From positions 1 to 64,000 of the forward strand of contig NZ_JABVCF010000010.1 in assembly GCF_014595955.1 (NCBI RefSeq): 64,000 bases of DNA, read 5' to 3'. Of the stretch, positions 33,444-42,858 are shown piece after piece; positions within the stretch are counted from its first letter, which is position 1, and each line of letters starts with the position of its first letter. This stretch comes from Pseudaminobacter soli (ex Zhang et al. 2022). GTDB taxonomy: Bacteria; Pseudomonadota; Alphaproteobacteria; Rhizobiales; Rhizobiaceae. A program made the position numbers and the translations under genes. The notes under the pieces are model-generated. The model made no database searches, was not told where the DNA came from, and saw only the letters and a program-made list of their open reading frames with translations.

Positions 33444-34310
33444 TTATCCAGGCAAGGCCGGCACGGAACCGAGCGCGGCCTCGATGTAATAGGATTGCAG
33501 GCGCCGGGTCAGCGGGCCGGGTCGGCCGTCCCCGATTGCAACGTCGCCGATCCTGACCACGGGGGTGACGAAGGACGAGGCGCTGGTGACGAAGGCCTCG
33601 ACCGCCGCTTGCGCTTCTGCCGGCGAGAAAGCGCGCTCGTCAAGGCGCAGGCCGTGGGTTTGGCAGAGGCGAAGTACCGCATGGCGCGTACAACCGGGCA
33701 AGGTCGAGCGTGAATTGGGCCGCGTCACGACGCGGTTGTCGGCGGTGATGATGAAGGCGGTAGAGGAAGAGCCTTCCGTAACCAGGCCGTCCTGAACCAT
33801 CCAGACGTCGTCATATCCGTCGGTGCGGGCCTGGCGCTTGGCCAATACCTGGCCGAGCAGCATAGCGGTCTTGATGTCGCGCCTGGCCCAGCGCAGATCC
33901 TCGGTGAGGTCGACGGAGATGCCGTTCCGTTGCGCCGGCGTGTCAGCGAGCTTTTTCGCTTGGGTGAAGGCGACGAAGTTCGGCTTGAGCCCTTCGGGAT
34001 AGAGAAAATCACGATCGGCCTCGCCGCGGGAAACTTGCAGGTAGATAATGCCCTCTGCGAGTTCATTGCGCGCCATCAGTTCGGCCTGGATCTGCTCCAG
34101 TTCGGCACGAGACACCGGCATCGGAATCGAGAGGGCAGCCAGCGACCGCTCGAGCCGGTCAAGGTGGAGGTCGTTGTCGATCAGCCGCCCGGCGAGGACA
34201 GCCGTGACCTCGTAGATCGCATCACCGAACAGGAAGCCGCGGTCGAAGATACTGATACGTGCATCTTCCTCCGGCGTGAAAACACCGTTGCAATAGACAA
34301 TTCTTCCCAC
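33444..34310 (-). CDS. class IV aminotransferase, D-amino acid transaminase type
   Basis: 288 residues, fold-type IV PLP enzyme. The start RIVYCNGVFTPEEDARISIFDRGFLFGDAIYEV is that of D-amino acid transaminases and BCAT relatives. The PLP Lys is in RWARRDIKTAMLLGQVLAK (about 146), PLP Glu in LVTEGSSSTAFII (about 178). It would move amino groups between D-amino acids and 2-oxo acids such as pyruvate or 2-oxoglutarate. It lies 42 bp upstream of the transporter operon on the same strand and divergent from the LysR gene. Aminodeoxychorismate lyase is a less likely alternative. Confidence 0.88.
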   Translation of the reverse strand: MGRIVYCNGVFTPEEDARISIFDRGFLFGDAIYEVTAVLAGRLIDNDLHLDRLERSLAALSIPMPVSRAELEQIQAELMARNELAEGIIYLQVSRGEADRDFLYPEGLKPNFVAFTQAKKLADTPAQRNGISVDLTEDLRWARRDIKTAMLLGQVLAKRQARTDGYDDVWMVQDGLVTEGSSSTAFIITADNRVVTRPNSRSTLPGCTRHAVLRLCQTHGLRLDERAFSPAEAQAAVEAFVTSASSFVTPVVRIGDVAIGDGRPGPLTRRLQSYYIEAALGSVPALPG

Positions 34311-34418
34311 GGCGGCTGCGTCCCCTCGTCCCTCGCAATGTCAGCGAGATGCCGGGCCACCCTGCAATGGCACGCGCCGGTCGCGCCAATTCATTTTCAA
34401 CAACAGGCCATTCCGATT

Positions 34419-34440
34419 TTGCATAACCTCGTTGTATCAA
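34419..34440. promoter_or_regulatory. imperfect inverted repeat in the dat/LysR divergent region
   Basis: TTGCATAAC-CTC-GTTGTATCAA has near-dyad symmetry with one inserted base in the right arm. It is 57 bp before the LysR start and 110 bp before the transaminase start, a usual place for a LysR binding site. Confidence 0.35.
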
Positions 34441-34496
34441 CCTTCTATCGTGGCGACTTCCGCCATATTCGGCAACACCGCGCTGGGCATCGGCAA

Positions 34497-35453
34497 ATGG
34501 AACTGAAATGGCTGGAGGACTTCGTAGCCGTGGCAGAGACGTTCAGTTTCTCACGCGCGGCCGACACCCGGCACGTCACCCAGTCGGCGCTGAGCCGGAG
34601 AATCAAGCAACTCGAGGCCTGGCTCGGCGCCACCCTGATCAGCCGTGCGACGGTGCCGGCGGAACTCACGCCTGCCGGTAATAATTTTCTGCCGGTGGCG
34701 CGGGAGGCGATCCGCACATTCTACACCTCAAGGGAAATGCTGCAGCCTGTAGCCGAACAAGGCATGATACGGCTTGCGGCACTGCACACGCTGACGGTCA
34801 CCTTCTTTCCGAACTGGCTTCGTTGCCTGGAAGTGGAGATATCCGGTCTACGGACCTCGCTTATCCCCGACCGCGGCGGCATCGAAGCCAATCTGACTGC
34901 GCTGATCGATGGCGAGGCTGACTTCTTCCTGACCTACGCGCATCGCGACGTGGCCTTCCACCTCGATCGCGAGCGTTTTGATTTCCTGACGATCGGCAGC
35001 GACAAAGTGATCCCGGTGAGCGCTCCCGAGCTTCGCATCCGCGGACAAGCCGTTCCGGGCACCGGCCTGCTCGAACGCGCGATGGCGGAACGGTTGACGG
35101 TGCCGTATCTCAGCTACGGGTTCAGTTCGTTCTTTGGCGTGGCGCTGCAGCGCTTGTTCGCAGCGCGGCCGTCCTTCCTGCGCCGCACCGTGCACGAGAA
35201 CACGATCAGCGCCGGATTGAAGACACTGGCCCTGACCGGCTCGGGTCTGTGCTGGCTTCCCGAGAGCCTGGTGGAGAACGAGCTTCGCAGCGGGTCGCTC
35301 GTGCAGGCGGCACGGGCGGACGACTGGACGCTCGACCTGCAGATCAGGCTGTACCGGGCGCTCGAAAACAGCAGTTCGGCCACCGACACTTTCTGGCGGG
35401 CGGCACAGGCGGTCGCTGCACGAAGTCGCCAAGCCGGTGATCAGCCGTCCTGA
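34497..35453 (+). CDS. LysR family regulator of the D-amino acid cluster
   Basis: 318 residues. Helix-turn-helix at about 1-60: WLEDFVAVAETFSFSRAADTRHVTQSALSRRIKQLEAWLG, followed by a linker helix and a periplasmic-binding-like effector domain. The WLEDFLA... start and RRIKxLE sequence resemble the HypT/YjiE subgroup. Start at ATG 34497; the 189-residue extension upstream is antisense to the transaminase. Divergent placement suggests it controls the transaminase-transporter-peptidase genes. Confidence 0.92.
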   Translation: MELKWLEDFVAVAETFSFSRAADTRHVTQSALSRRIKQLEAWLGATLISRATVPAELTPAGNNFLPVAREAIRTFYTSREMLQPVAEQGMIRLAALHTLTVTFFPNWLRCLEVEISGLRTSLIPDRGGIEANLTALIDGEADFFLTYAHRDVAFHLDRERFDFLTIGSDKVIPVSAPELRIRGQAVPGTGLLERAMAERLTVPYLSYGFSSFFGVALQRLFAARPSFLRRTVHENTISAGLKTLALTGSGLCWLPESLVENELRSGSLVQAARADDWTLDLQIRLYRALENSSSATDTFWRAAQAVAARSRQAGDQPS

Positions 35454-35551
35454 GGTTGCCGGCTAACTCGGCGGAGGACAACGGGGTCTGTGATGCGAAG
35501 CCATCGCCCCTGATCAGCCCAGCGCCGAGGCAAGTGCCCACGCGCTCAAAA

Positions 35552-36049
35552 TCAGGAGCAGTAGATCCCTCTCTCGTGGAGATGGCGGCCGTGGCCTCCA
35601 GCTTCTTGTGTCCGGAGACTTGACCCGGCGCAGACGCAATCCCATCTCGGCGCTAACCCGTGCGGCTCGGGCAGTTTCGCAAGACCGAACTCGGCAAACG
35701 ACTTACCATCGACGTGCCCGACGGCGCAGCGCACCGGGCCGATATTCTCCTCCAGCACGAAAATTGCCGGCGAGTTACTGCCTGACAACTCGGCAAGCGC
35801 GATGGCAGTCCCTACGGTCGGATGTCCCGCAAACGGCATCTCGTAATCCGGGGTGAAGATGCGCACGCGGGCCTTGTGACGGGGATCCTGCGGCGGGAGT
35901 ACGAAGGTCGATTCGGACAGGTTGAACTCGCGCGCGATCCTCTGCATCGCGTCGCCCTCGAGCCCTTCACAATCGAGCACGACAGCCAGCGGGTTGCCCG
36001 TCAGTACCTCACTGGTGAACACGTCGTAGATCACATAACGGCGCTTCAT
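35552..36049 (-). pseudogene. truncated PhzF-family isomerase-like gene
   Basis: Residues 1-130 follow PhzF closely: YVIYDVFTSEVLTGNPLAVVLD, the catalytic Glu in FNLSESTFVLPP (about 47), RIFTPDYEMPFAGHPTVGTA. After KLPEPHGLAP the match stops and unrelated residues lead to a stop. PhzF proteins are about 280-300 residues, so the C-terminal lobe is lost. Likely non-functional. Confidence 0.8.
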
Positions 36050-36159
36050 CTTTCATGATCCCTTCGCATGCCGATGGTGAGCCAGAGCCGACCCGATCCC
36101 GGTTCGTCAAGCAGGTAAGCACGGATGGCCAGGTCTTCCAACGCATCGCACAACCGTAT

Positions 36160-36876
36160 TCACCCGGAAAAATGCCAGTCGATGATGGCCTTCATGTACG
36201 GCATGACGCCGTCCGGCAAGTTGTCACGCTCCCGGATGATGACAGGCCCTTCGATCTCCGGATCTGTCTCCCGCGCCACGAAGTCGCTGATCTTCGCGGC
36301 AATCAGGTCGGCAGGTTCGCCCATGTAGTAGCGCCTGAAGATGACCGTGATGCCGTCGCGCGAGAAAAGCTGGTACTCGTCGTCCCGGGGGAGCCGCAAA
36401 ATGTCGAGGCCGGTCTCCTCCCGCACCTCGCGCGCCATGTTGCCCTCCACGTCGACCATGCCATCGACGAAGTCCATGGGCTCGAAGGATCCCGCTGCGA
36501 AGTAGACCTTCCCGGGATTGGCCGTGTGGGTACCCATCCTGATAGCGACCAGGGCGCCGTCGGACGACACCAGCGCCGCATGCGCATAGGCGTGCTCTGC
36601 ACCCGCGGGCCGGGCCCGGCGCCAATAGAGCAACGTCGCGTAGCGGACGGAATGACAGCGCCCGATCACCCGCTTCTGCTCGTAACTGACCTGTGAGAGG
36701 AGGACCAGCCGGCCGTCGAACAGCGCCGGGTTGGCCTCGCGCTCGCGGCGCCAGTTCTCCTCGATCGCGAGTTGATGCTCCAGTTCGAAAGGGTGCGAGG
36801 TCGCGTCGAGCCGGACCTCCACGCTTGAAACCGGCACCACACGATCGCGGGGCAGTGAGAACGAAAGCTTGCTCAT
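36160..36876 (-). CDS. Nudix-like hydrolase
   Basis: 238 residues. The AREVREETGLDI helix of the Nudix box is intact (about 150). The preceding half is longer than the GX5E spacing, and the first Glu position is not standard. The front third (to about residue 75, with FELEHQLAIEENWRREREANPALFDG) is an extra domain seen in NUDIX proteins of eukaryotic NUDT22 type that act on UDP-sugars. Start overlaps the upstream phosphatase gene stop by 4 bp, so the pair is co-translated. Confidence 0.8.
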   Translation of the reverse strand: MSKLSFSLPRDRVVPVSSVEVRLDATSHPFELEHQLAIEENWRREREANPALFDGRLVLLSQVSYEQKRVIGRCHSVRYATLLYWRRARPAGAEHAYAHAALVSSDGALVAIRMGTHTANPGKVYFAAGSFEPMDFVDGMVDVEGNMAREVREETGLDILRLPRDDEYQLFSRDGITVIFRRYYMGEPADLIAAKISDFVARETDPEIEGPVIIRERDNLPDGVMPYMKAIIDWHFSG

Positions 36877-37985
36877 ACGATGTCCAGGGTGACTGCAACC
36901 GGGCAGTGGTCGGATGCCTTGGGGCGATCCCACCCGGCCCTCGGAAACCGGTCGACCTCCTGTCCAGGCGGGAAAATGGTCCGCCAAGGCTGTCCAGCGC
37001 GGATGATGTCGGGCACGGCGGTAGAGTTCCGCCGTGCGAGTGCGGGCGAGACGAGGATGTAGTCGAGTTGGCAGAGGTGCCGCTCCTGCGGACCACGCGT
37101 ATGGTAGAGCGTCCAGCGCTCGATCTTCGGCAGCCGCTCAACGAGATTCTCGGCGAAGCCATCCGCGAGCAGCGGATCAAGCGCGGATTCCGACTCGTTC
37201 ACCACAGTGAAGGTGTAGCCTGCCAGGTCGTCGCCGCCCACGACGATACGCTGGCGATAGTCGTTGAAATCGCCGCAGATCATCCATCGTTTGGATGCAG
37301 CATGATCCTTGCCGAAGCGCGTCTCGATGATACGGCGGACGGCCCTCGCCTCCGCTTCGCGTATCAGCCTGGTGGCGGTTCGGCCATCCATGCCGTTCCT
37401 CGCGGCGCCCATGGACTTGAGGTGCACGGTATAGATCGTGAGCGGCAGGCCGCCCACCCTGACGTCTATCTCGAGGCAATCTCGCCGAAAGAGGCGCTCG
37501 TGCGGCGCGATCCCGAGCGCCGCCAACTCCGCAGTGTGCAGGTCGAGTTCGCCATAGGTGAGATGCGCGTGGCTGGTCATGCGCACGAATTCGATGGGCT
37601 GCCCGTCACGCGTCTCTTCGCGCATGATGACCGCGACGTCGATACCGCGGCTGTCGTTGCCGGCCGTGGTGTATTTGTGCCGGTAGCCGTAGCCGATCAT
37701 CTTGAACCGATAGCCGTATTCGAACGCTTTCAGAGCTTCGATATTGTCGATCTCCTGCAGGCAGAGAATATCGGCGCGCGTCGCCGCTATCGCCAGCGCC
37801 GTGAGTTGGCGCGTGTCGTCGGTGTGTGCGATCGTGCGCGCCTGCTCCAATAGCCTGAATTCCGCCTCGTCCTTGATCTCGAACAATGCAAGGGCTCGAT
37901 CTTGATGCAATTGGTTACGATAGCCCGAGAAGTCGAACCTGCTCATCAGGTTCTCGACGTTGAAAGTGGCGATCCGTAGCGACAT
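36873..37985 (-). CDS. endonuclease/exonuclease/phosphatase family protein
   Basis: 370 residues of the EEP (DNase I-like) metal-dependent phosphoesterase fold. Motifs in order: RIATFNVENL (Asn), DILCLQEIDN (metal Glu), TVHLKSM (His), ICGDFNDY (Asp, Asn), LDYILVS and the terminal SDHCPVAVTL (Asp-His pair). No signal peptide, so cytoplasmic. Substrate may be nucleic acid, a nucleotide sugar or an inositol phosphate. Start at 37985, matching the family start. The first 45 codons of this gene recur as decayed copies at 39251-39372 and 39938-40060. Confidence 0.92.
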   Translation of the reverse strand: MSLRIATFNVENLMSRFDFSGYRNQLHQDRALALFEIKDEAEFRLLEQARTIAHTDDTRQLTALAIAATRADILCLQEIDNIEALKAFEYGYRFKMIGYGYRHKYTTAGNDSRGIDVAVIMREETRDGQPIEFVRMTSHAHLTYGELDLHTAELAALGIAPHERLFRRDCLEIDVRVGGLPLTIYTVHLKSMGAARNGMDGRTATRLIREAEARAVRRIIETRFGKDHAASKRWMICGDFNDYRQRIVVGGDDLAGYTFTVVNESESALDPLLADGFAENLVERLPKIERWTLYHTRGPQERHLCQLDYILVSPALARRNSTAVPDIIRAGQPWRTIFPPGQEVDRFPRAGWDRPKASDHCPVAVTLDIV

Positions 37986-38215
37986 CGGGTCCGCTTTTGC
38001 CTGTCGGCGAGGCCGAAGACAAGCGGGCCGGGTGCGCGTATCCGACGGCCGTACGAACACGGCATCCAATCAAGACCCAACCCCGGGCAAGACTCACCCC
38101 GGAACATCCCACACGCCGCAGAGTTCGACCGCCAAGCGGGAATGGCACTCATTCGGGTTCAAGGGAAGAAACGTCCTCAGAGCGGCAGGCATGACCACGC
38201 TTCTGGAGACTGACA

Positions 38216-39157
38216 ATGACTACCCAATCTTTGAAGTTCTCATTTGCCGGCGTCGTCGCGCTGGCGGCTTGTGCAGGTGGCGCGGCTGCAGCACCACAGA
38301 GTCGGGTCCCCGAACCAGGGCACGCGGGCCCCGCTTCAGCGGGTCCTGCCCACCAGGCCTACGGTAACGATGCCTCCATCCTGCTGGTGGGCGGTGGCGG
38401 CGGCGGGGGCGGCGGCAATGGTGGGGGTGGAAATGGTGGGGGTGGAAACGGCGGCAATGGTGGCAACGGCGGCCACGGCGGCCACGGCGGCAACGGCGGC
38501 CACGGTAGCAGCGCTGGTCACGGCCACGGCCACGGACACGGGGCTGGCGCCAACGGCATGGGCTTTGGCCATGGCATCGGATTTGGCCATGGCATGGGAT
38601 TTGGCCCCGGCATCGGATTTGGCCCCGGCATCGGGAGCTTCGGTGGCAACACCATGGGAGGCTTCGGCGACGAAGGCATGGGAGGCAACGGCGGTCATGG
38701 CAAGGGAGGCAAAGGTCACCATGGCATGGAAGGCAAAGGCGAACACGGCAAGGAAGGCAAAGGTCGCCATGGGATGGAAGGCCAAGGCCACCACGGCATG
38801 AAAGGCAAAGACGAACACGGCAAGGAGGGCAAAGGTCGAAACCATGGGATGGCAAGTAATGGGAAGCATGGCAAGGGAGGCAAAGGGCGCCATGGATTTG
38901 GCTCTAACAGCTTCGGTCAGAACGGCTTCAGCAATAGCGTCGGACAAAATTCCTTCGGTAGCGGTGATCCCGGAAACGTGGGCGGGATCGGCAGCGGCGG
39001 GCTTGGCGGCGACACTGGAGGATATGGGCTGAGTTTCCCCGGCTACTGGGCTCCTGGATGGAATGGAGGATACGGCATGAGCGCCCCCGGTCCCTGGGGC
39101 GAGCCGTATGGGATGGGCGCTCCCGGCTACGCCCCACGCGACTACTACGGCTACTGA
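38216..39157 (+). CDS. secreted Gly/His-rich repeat protein (paralog 1)
   Basis: 313 residues. Signal peptide with cleavage near AGGAAAA-PQ, then HAGPASAGPAHQAYGNDASILLVGGGG, a leader shared with the genes at 39442 and 40201. The middle is low complexity: GGNGG/HGG runs, FGHGMGFG/FGPGIGFG repeats, then 10-13-residue repeats of the type HGMEGKG-HGKEGKG rich in Lys, His and Gly. The C-terminus is aromatic (GYWAPGWNGGYGMSAPGPWG). TGGAGA ribosome site before the ATG. His-rich repeats hint at metal binding; function unknown. Confidence 0.8.
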   Translation: MTTQSLKFSFAGVVALAACAGGAAAAPQSRVPEPGHAGPASAGPAHQAYGNDASILLVGGGGGGGGGNGGGGNGGGGNGGNGGNGGHGGHGGNGGHGSSAGHGHGHGHGAGANGMGFGHGIGFGHGMGFGPGIGFGPGIGSFGGNTMGGFGDEGMGGNGGHGKGGKGHHGMEGKGEHGKEGKGRHGMEGQGHHGMKGKDEHGKEGKGRNHGMASNGKHGKGGKGRHGFGSNSFGQNGFSNSVGQNSFGSGDPGNVGGIGSGGLGGDTGGYGLSFPGYWAPGWNGGYGMSAPGPWGEPYGMGAPGYAPRDYYGY

Positions 39158-39250
39158 CTGCGCATTTGCGTGAGGCTGTAGCGGTCGGGCGCCGGCGACC
39201 ATCCAGTGGCCGTCCGGCGCCCGTCCGGGGCTGGATTATTTTACCAACGG

Positions 39251-39372
39251 ACGAGATTCCTTCCGTCCTTGATATTGAACAAGGCGGGCATGCGCTCCTG
39301 ATGCGTTATTGGGGGTGGTCTGAAGGTTGGACCGATCATCAAGTTGACGACCTCGAAGGTAGCAAGCGACAG
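39251..39372 (-). pseudogene. relic of the endonuclease/phosphatase 5' end (copy 2)
   Basis: Minus-strand translation LSLATFEVVNLM ... HQERMPALFNIKD lines up with residues 2-40 of the intact protein at 36873-37985 (SLRIATFNVENLM ... HQDRALALFEIKD). It is divergent from the secreted-protein gene at 39442, just as the intact gene is divergent from that at 38216. Stop-free stretch is too short to be functional. Confidence 0.7.
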
Positions 39373-39441
39373 CAACTTTCATTCGAAGCTCAAGGCAACA
39401 TCCAAGGGCGGCGGGCACCACCTCGCTTCTGGAGATGATCA

Positions 39442-39849
39442 ATGATCAGGCAATCTTCGAAACTCGCAGGCGCAATCGCACTCGGCTCGCTGGCAGTCTT
39501 TGCAGGGACTGCGGATGCTGCACCGCTGAGCCCCATTCCCGATTTGACACATGCATCGGATCTGAGGTCGACAGGCCGCCCTAGCCACGCGTTCGGAAGC
39601 GACGCTGCCGTCATAAAGGTGCAAGGTGTCGGGCTGGGCTATGGTGGCACGACCGGTGGCCTTTGGCTGAGGCTACCCGGACTGAATTGGAACGCGCCGC
39701 CAGCAGGCTATTGCGGACCTTACGGATTCAGCGCCCCCGGATGGTACAGTTGCCGCTGGATGAGGGCCAGCACCGCCGGAGGCCGCCGCTGGTACACGCA
39801 CATGTATTGGGGACACGGTTATGAACGGGCGCCCACCGACGGATATTGA
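39442..39849 (+). CDS. small secreted protein (paralog 2)
   Basis: 135 residues. Signal peptide ending FAGTADA-AP, then DLRSTGRPSHAFGSDAAVIKVQGVG, matching the post-signal leader of the two neighbouring paralogs. The Gly-rich middle is nearly lost; the rest is Trp/Tyr/Pro-rich (GYCGPYGFSAPGWYSCRW) with two Cys that may pair. Same 18-nt leader, CTTCTGGAGA plus ATGA start, as paralog 1. Short version of the family. Confidence 0.75.
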   Translation: MIRQSSKLAGAIALGSLAVFAGTADAAPLSPIPDLTHASDLRSTGRPSHAFGSDAAVIKVQGVGLGYGGTTGGLWLRLPGLNWNAPPAGYCGPYGFSAPGWYSCRWMRASTAGGRRWYTHMYWGHGYERAPTDGY

Positions 39850-39937
39850 TGTCGCGTCCCGGTGAGGCAATACCGACGGAGCCCAGTCCCAACGCTGGGC
39901 TCTGTCCGCACGCTGCCTCGCGTCAACCCTCGCCGTG

Positions 39938-40060
39938 CTCAATTCGACCTTGTCTTTGATCTCGAGCAAAGCAAGCCTGTGTGGCTGGTGCAATTGATTG
40001 TGACAGGGCGAAGTGTCGAACTGCCCGGCAATCGCTCGACAGGAAGGTGGCGAGACGCAG
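39938..40060 (-). pseudogene. relic of the endonuclease/phosphatase 5' end (copy 3)
   Basis: LRLATF (matching LRIATF) in one frame is followed by FDTSPCHNQLHQPHRLALLEIKDKVEL in another, matching RFDFSGYRNQLHQDRALALFEIKDEAEF of the intact gene. Decayed by at least one frameshift, divergent from the gene at 40201. The remaining 350-bp gap between 39850 and 40200 holds only this relic and a possible leader. Confidence 0.75.
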
Positions 40061-40200
40061 AAAAAACCGGCTCCGCTACCGACGCGAACAATGTTCGGCG
40101 TTGAACCGGCCTTGATCCTGTGTCCCAGGAGCAGGCTCCCGCAGTAATCCGGATCTCAAGAATCCGTGGATGGGGGGTGGCTCGCCTATGGAGACCGACA

Positions 40201-41067
40201 ATGATCAAGAAACCCTCGAAGTCTATCAGGACTGGCCTGATCGCACTTGGCGTGTTGACCGCCTTTGCTGGCAGTTCGTTCGCGGCGCCTCTGGCCCGGC
40301 CCTCGATCCCGCGTCCTGCGGCGGATTTGCCTTTAGGCGGCCACGCGGCGCAGGCATTCGGCGGTGAAGCGGGGATCATACTGGTCCGCGGCGGTGGCGG
40401 CCGCGGCGGCGGCGGTGGCGGTCGCTTCATGGGTGGCGGTCGCGGCGGTTGGGGTGGCGGCCACTTCATGGGCGGCAGAGGCGGTTGGGGCGGGAGGCAC
40501 TTCGCCGGCGGCGGCTGGGGAATGCGCGGAAATCCTCGCTGGATTCGCGGCGGCTGGGGAGGACGCGGCTGGAGGGGCGGCACTTGGGGCGGACGCCATT
40601 TCGTTGGAGCTAACACCTGGCGCGGTGGCGGCTGGAGGGGCGGCACTTGGGGCGGTCGCGGCTGGCGCAATGCAGCCTGGAACGGAAACTGGGGCGGTCG
40701 CGGCTGGCGGGGTCGTGGATGGCGCGCTGCAGCCTGGAACAACGGGTGGCGAGGTCGTGGCTGGCGTAATGCAGCCTGGAATAACAGGTGGAACAACAAT
40801 TGGTGGGGAAACGGCGGTGACAACTTCTTCCTCGGCCTGGGATGGCCGGCGGTCTGGCCCGGTTACGGGTGGGGAGACTACTACGGTGCCTATGGGCTCT
40901 CGAGTCCCTATTACGGGGGCTACGGCAGCTATGGCCTCTCTCCCGTCTCCTACGGAGTAAGCGATCCCGTTGCATGGTGCACGAGACGTTATCGTACCTA
41001 CCGAGTCTCGGACAACACCTTCGTGAATGTGCGAGGCCGCAGGGTCGTGTGCGTCGCCCCATTCTGA
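40201..41067 (+). CDS. secreted Gly/Trp/Arg-rich protein with BA14K-type end (paralog 3)
   Basis: 288 residues. Signal peptide ending GSSFA-AP, then LPLGGHAAQAFGGEAGIILVRGGG as in the paralogs. The middle is a run of GGRGWRGG / AAWNNxWRGRGWR repeats, unusually rich in Trp, Arg, Gly and Asn. The C-terminus has a single BA14K-type motif (WCTRRYRTYRVSDNTF ... GRRVVC) with paired Cys. Start at ATG 40201 after TATGGAGACCGACA. Surface or periplasmic; cationic and aromatic content suggests polysaccharide or envelope binding (inference). Confidence 0.8.
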   Translation: MIKKPSKSIRTGLIALGVLTAFAGSSFAAPLARPSIPRPAADLPLGGHAAQAFGGEAGIILVRGGGGRGGGGGGRFMGGGRGGWGGGHFMGGRGGWGGRHFAGGGWGMRGNPRWIRGGWGGRGWRGGTWGGRHFVGANTWRGGGWRGGTWGGRGWRNAAWNGNWGGRGWRGRGWRAAAWNNGWRGRGWRNAAWNNRWNNNWWGNGGDNFFLGLGWPAVWPGYGWGDYYGAYGLSSPYYGGYGSYGLSPVSYGVSDPVAWCTRRYRTYRVSDNTFVNVRGRRVVCVAPF

Positions 41068-41247
41068 TACGCACTCCAAAAAGTCGAGCCGGCGCAGTCC
41101 CCTGGCTGCGCCGGCTCTATGTGCCGCCGCTGGCGCCCCCCGGAACCAGCCAGCGACACGTCCCCAGGCAGCCTATCGGCTGCCCTCCCTCCCCGCTTCA
41201 GTCACCCGACCGTTCACTAGAGCCACGCGTCCCCAAAGCGCGGCCAG

Positions 41248-41538
41248 TCATTCGAAGGTGACGCCGAGCGCATTCATGCTGCGCCAGCGCACGATCGCAG
41301 TGCGGGAATAGTCTTCGTCGGTGATGAGGAGTTCGAAGCGGCCCGGCACAGCCGTGGAATCGCCGAAGCTCAGCCGCGCCCCACAATCGGACATGTTGCG
41401 CACGACGCATTCGAACACCGCGTAGCCCCTATTGAAGCTGAGCCGCGCTCCCTTCAGGACGCGCCGGCGTGTGGTCTCGCGACGATCGGGAAAGACCCGT
41501 CCGTCCAGCCCGATGGCGTTTTCGGTGAGCGCTGTCAT
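41248..41538 (-). CDS. PilZ domain protein
   Basis: 96 residues, a single PilZ barrel. The N-terminal RRETTRRRVLKGARL supplies the RxxxR-type loop, and VRNMSDCGARLSF stands where D/NxSxxG binds cyclic di-GMP. A ligand-competent protein is therefore likely, although Cys replaces the second part of the motif. Start at MTALTENA, as the upstream extension is not conserved-looking. Confidence 0.82.
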   Translation of the reverse strand: MTALTENAIGLDGRVFPDRRETTRRRVLKGARLSFNRGYAVFECVVRNMSDCGARLSFGDSTAVPGRFELLITDEDYSRTAIVRWRSMNALGVTFE

Positions 41539-41619
41539 GGCACAATCTCCTCTGTCGAAGGACGAAGCAAGGATCAGGCCAGATGCCACATGTTCCGCAA
41601 TGGGACAGGACAAAAGCAA

Positions 41620-41645
41620 GCGGCCCCGTCCGGGGACGGGGCCGC
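41620..41645 (-). terminator. terminator downstream of ilvC
   Basis: Perfect 11-bp stem (GCGGCCCCGTC at 41620-41630 with 41635-41645), 4-nt loop. On the minus strand it is followed by TTGCTTTTG. It lies 128 bp after the ilvC stop. Confidence 0.65.
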
Positions 41646-41772
41646 AATGTGGCTGCGACTAACTGGCTAGGATTTTTTCTTCGTCTGTCCAGCAGCTCTT
41701 TTTTATGATCTGCCCCCCGCGCCCTCAGGGCAAAACCCGAGGACCGGCAGAGGCAGAAGCGTGGATCGCCGA

Positions 41773-42858
<1,086 letters not shown>

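Noticed and set aside
33930-35453. 507-residue reading of the LysR regulator
   Set aside because: The first 189 residues are antisense to the transaminase; ATG 34497 begins the family domain.
38400-38860. Possible CRISPR-like or satellite repeats
   Set aside because: The repeats are in-frame codon repeats of a low-complexity protein, not spaced by unique sequences.
38220-39202. Long minus-strand Cys/Arg-rich and Ala-rich frames opposite the Gly/His-rich gene
   Set aside because: They are produced by the repetitive GGC/CAC codon pattern of the real gene and lack starts with ribosome sites.
39939-40823. 294-residue minus-strand Pro/Arg-rich frame
   Set aside because: It is a shadow of the Gly/Trp/Arg-rich secreted gene; only its C-terminal part overlaps the real relic at 39938-40060.
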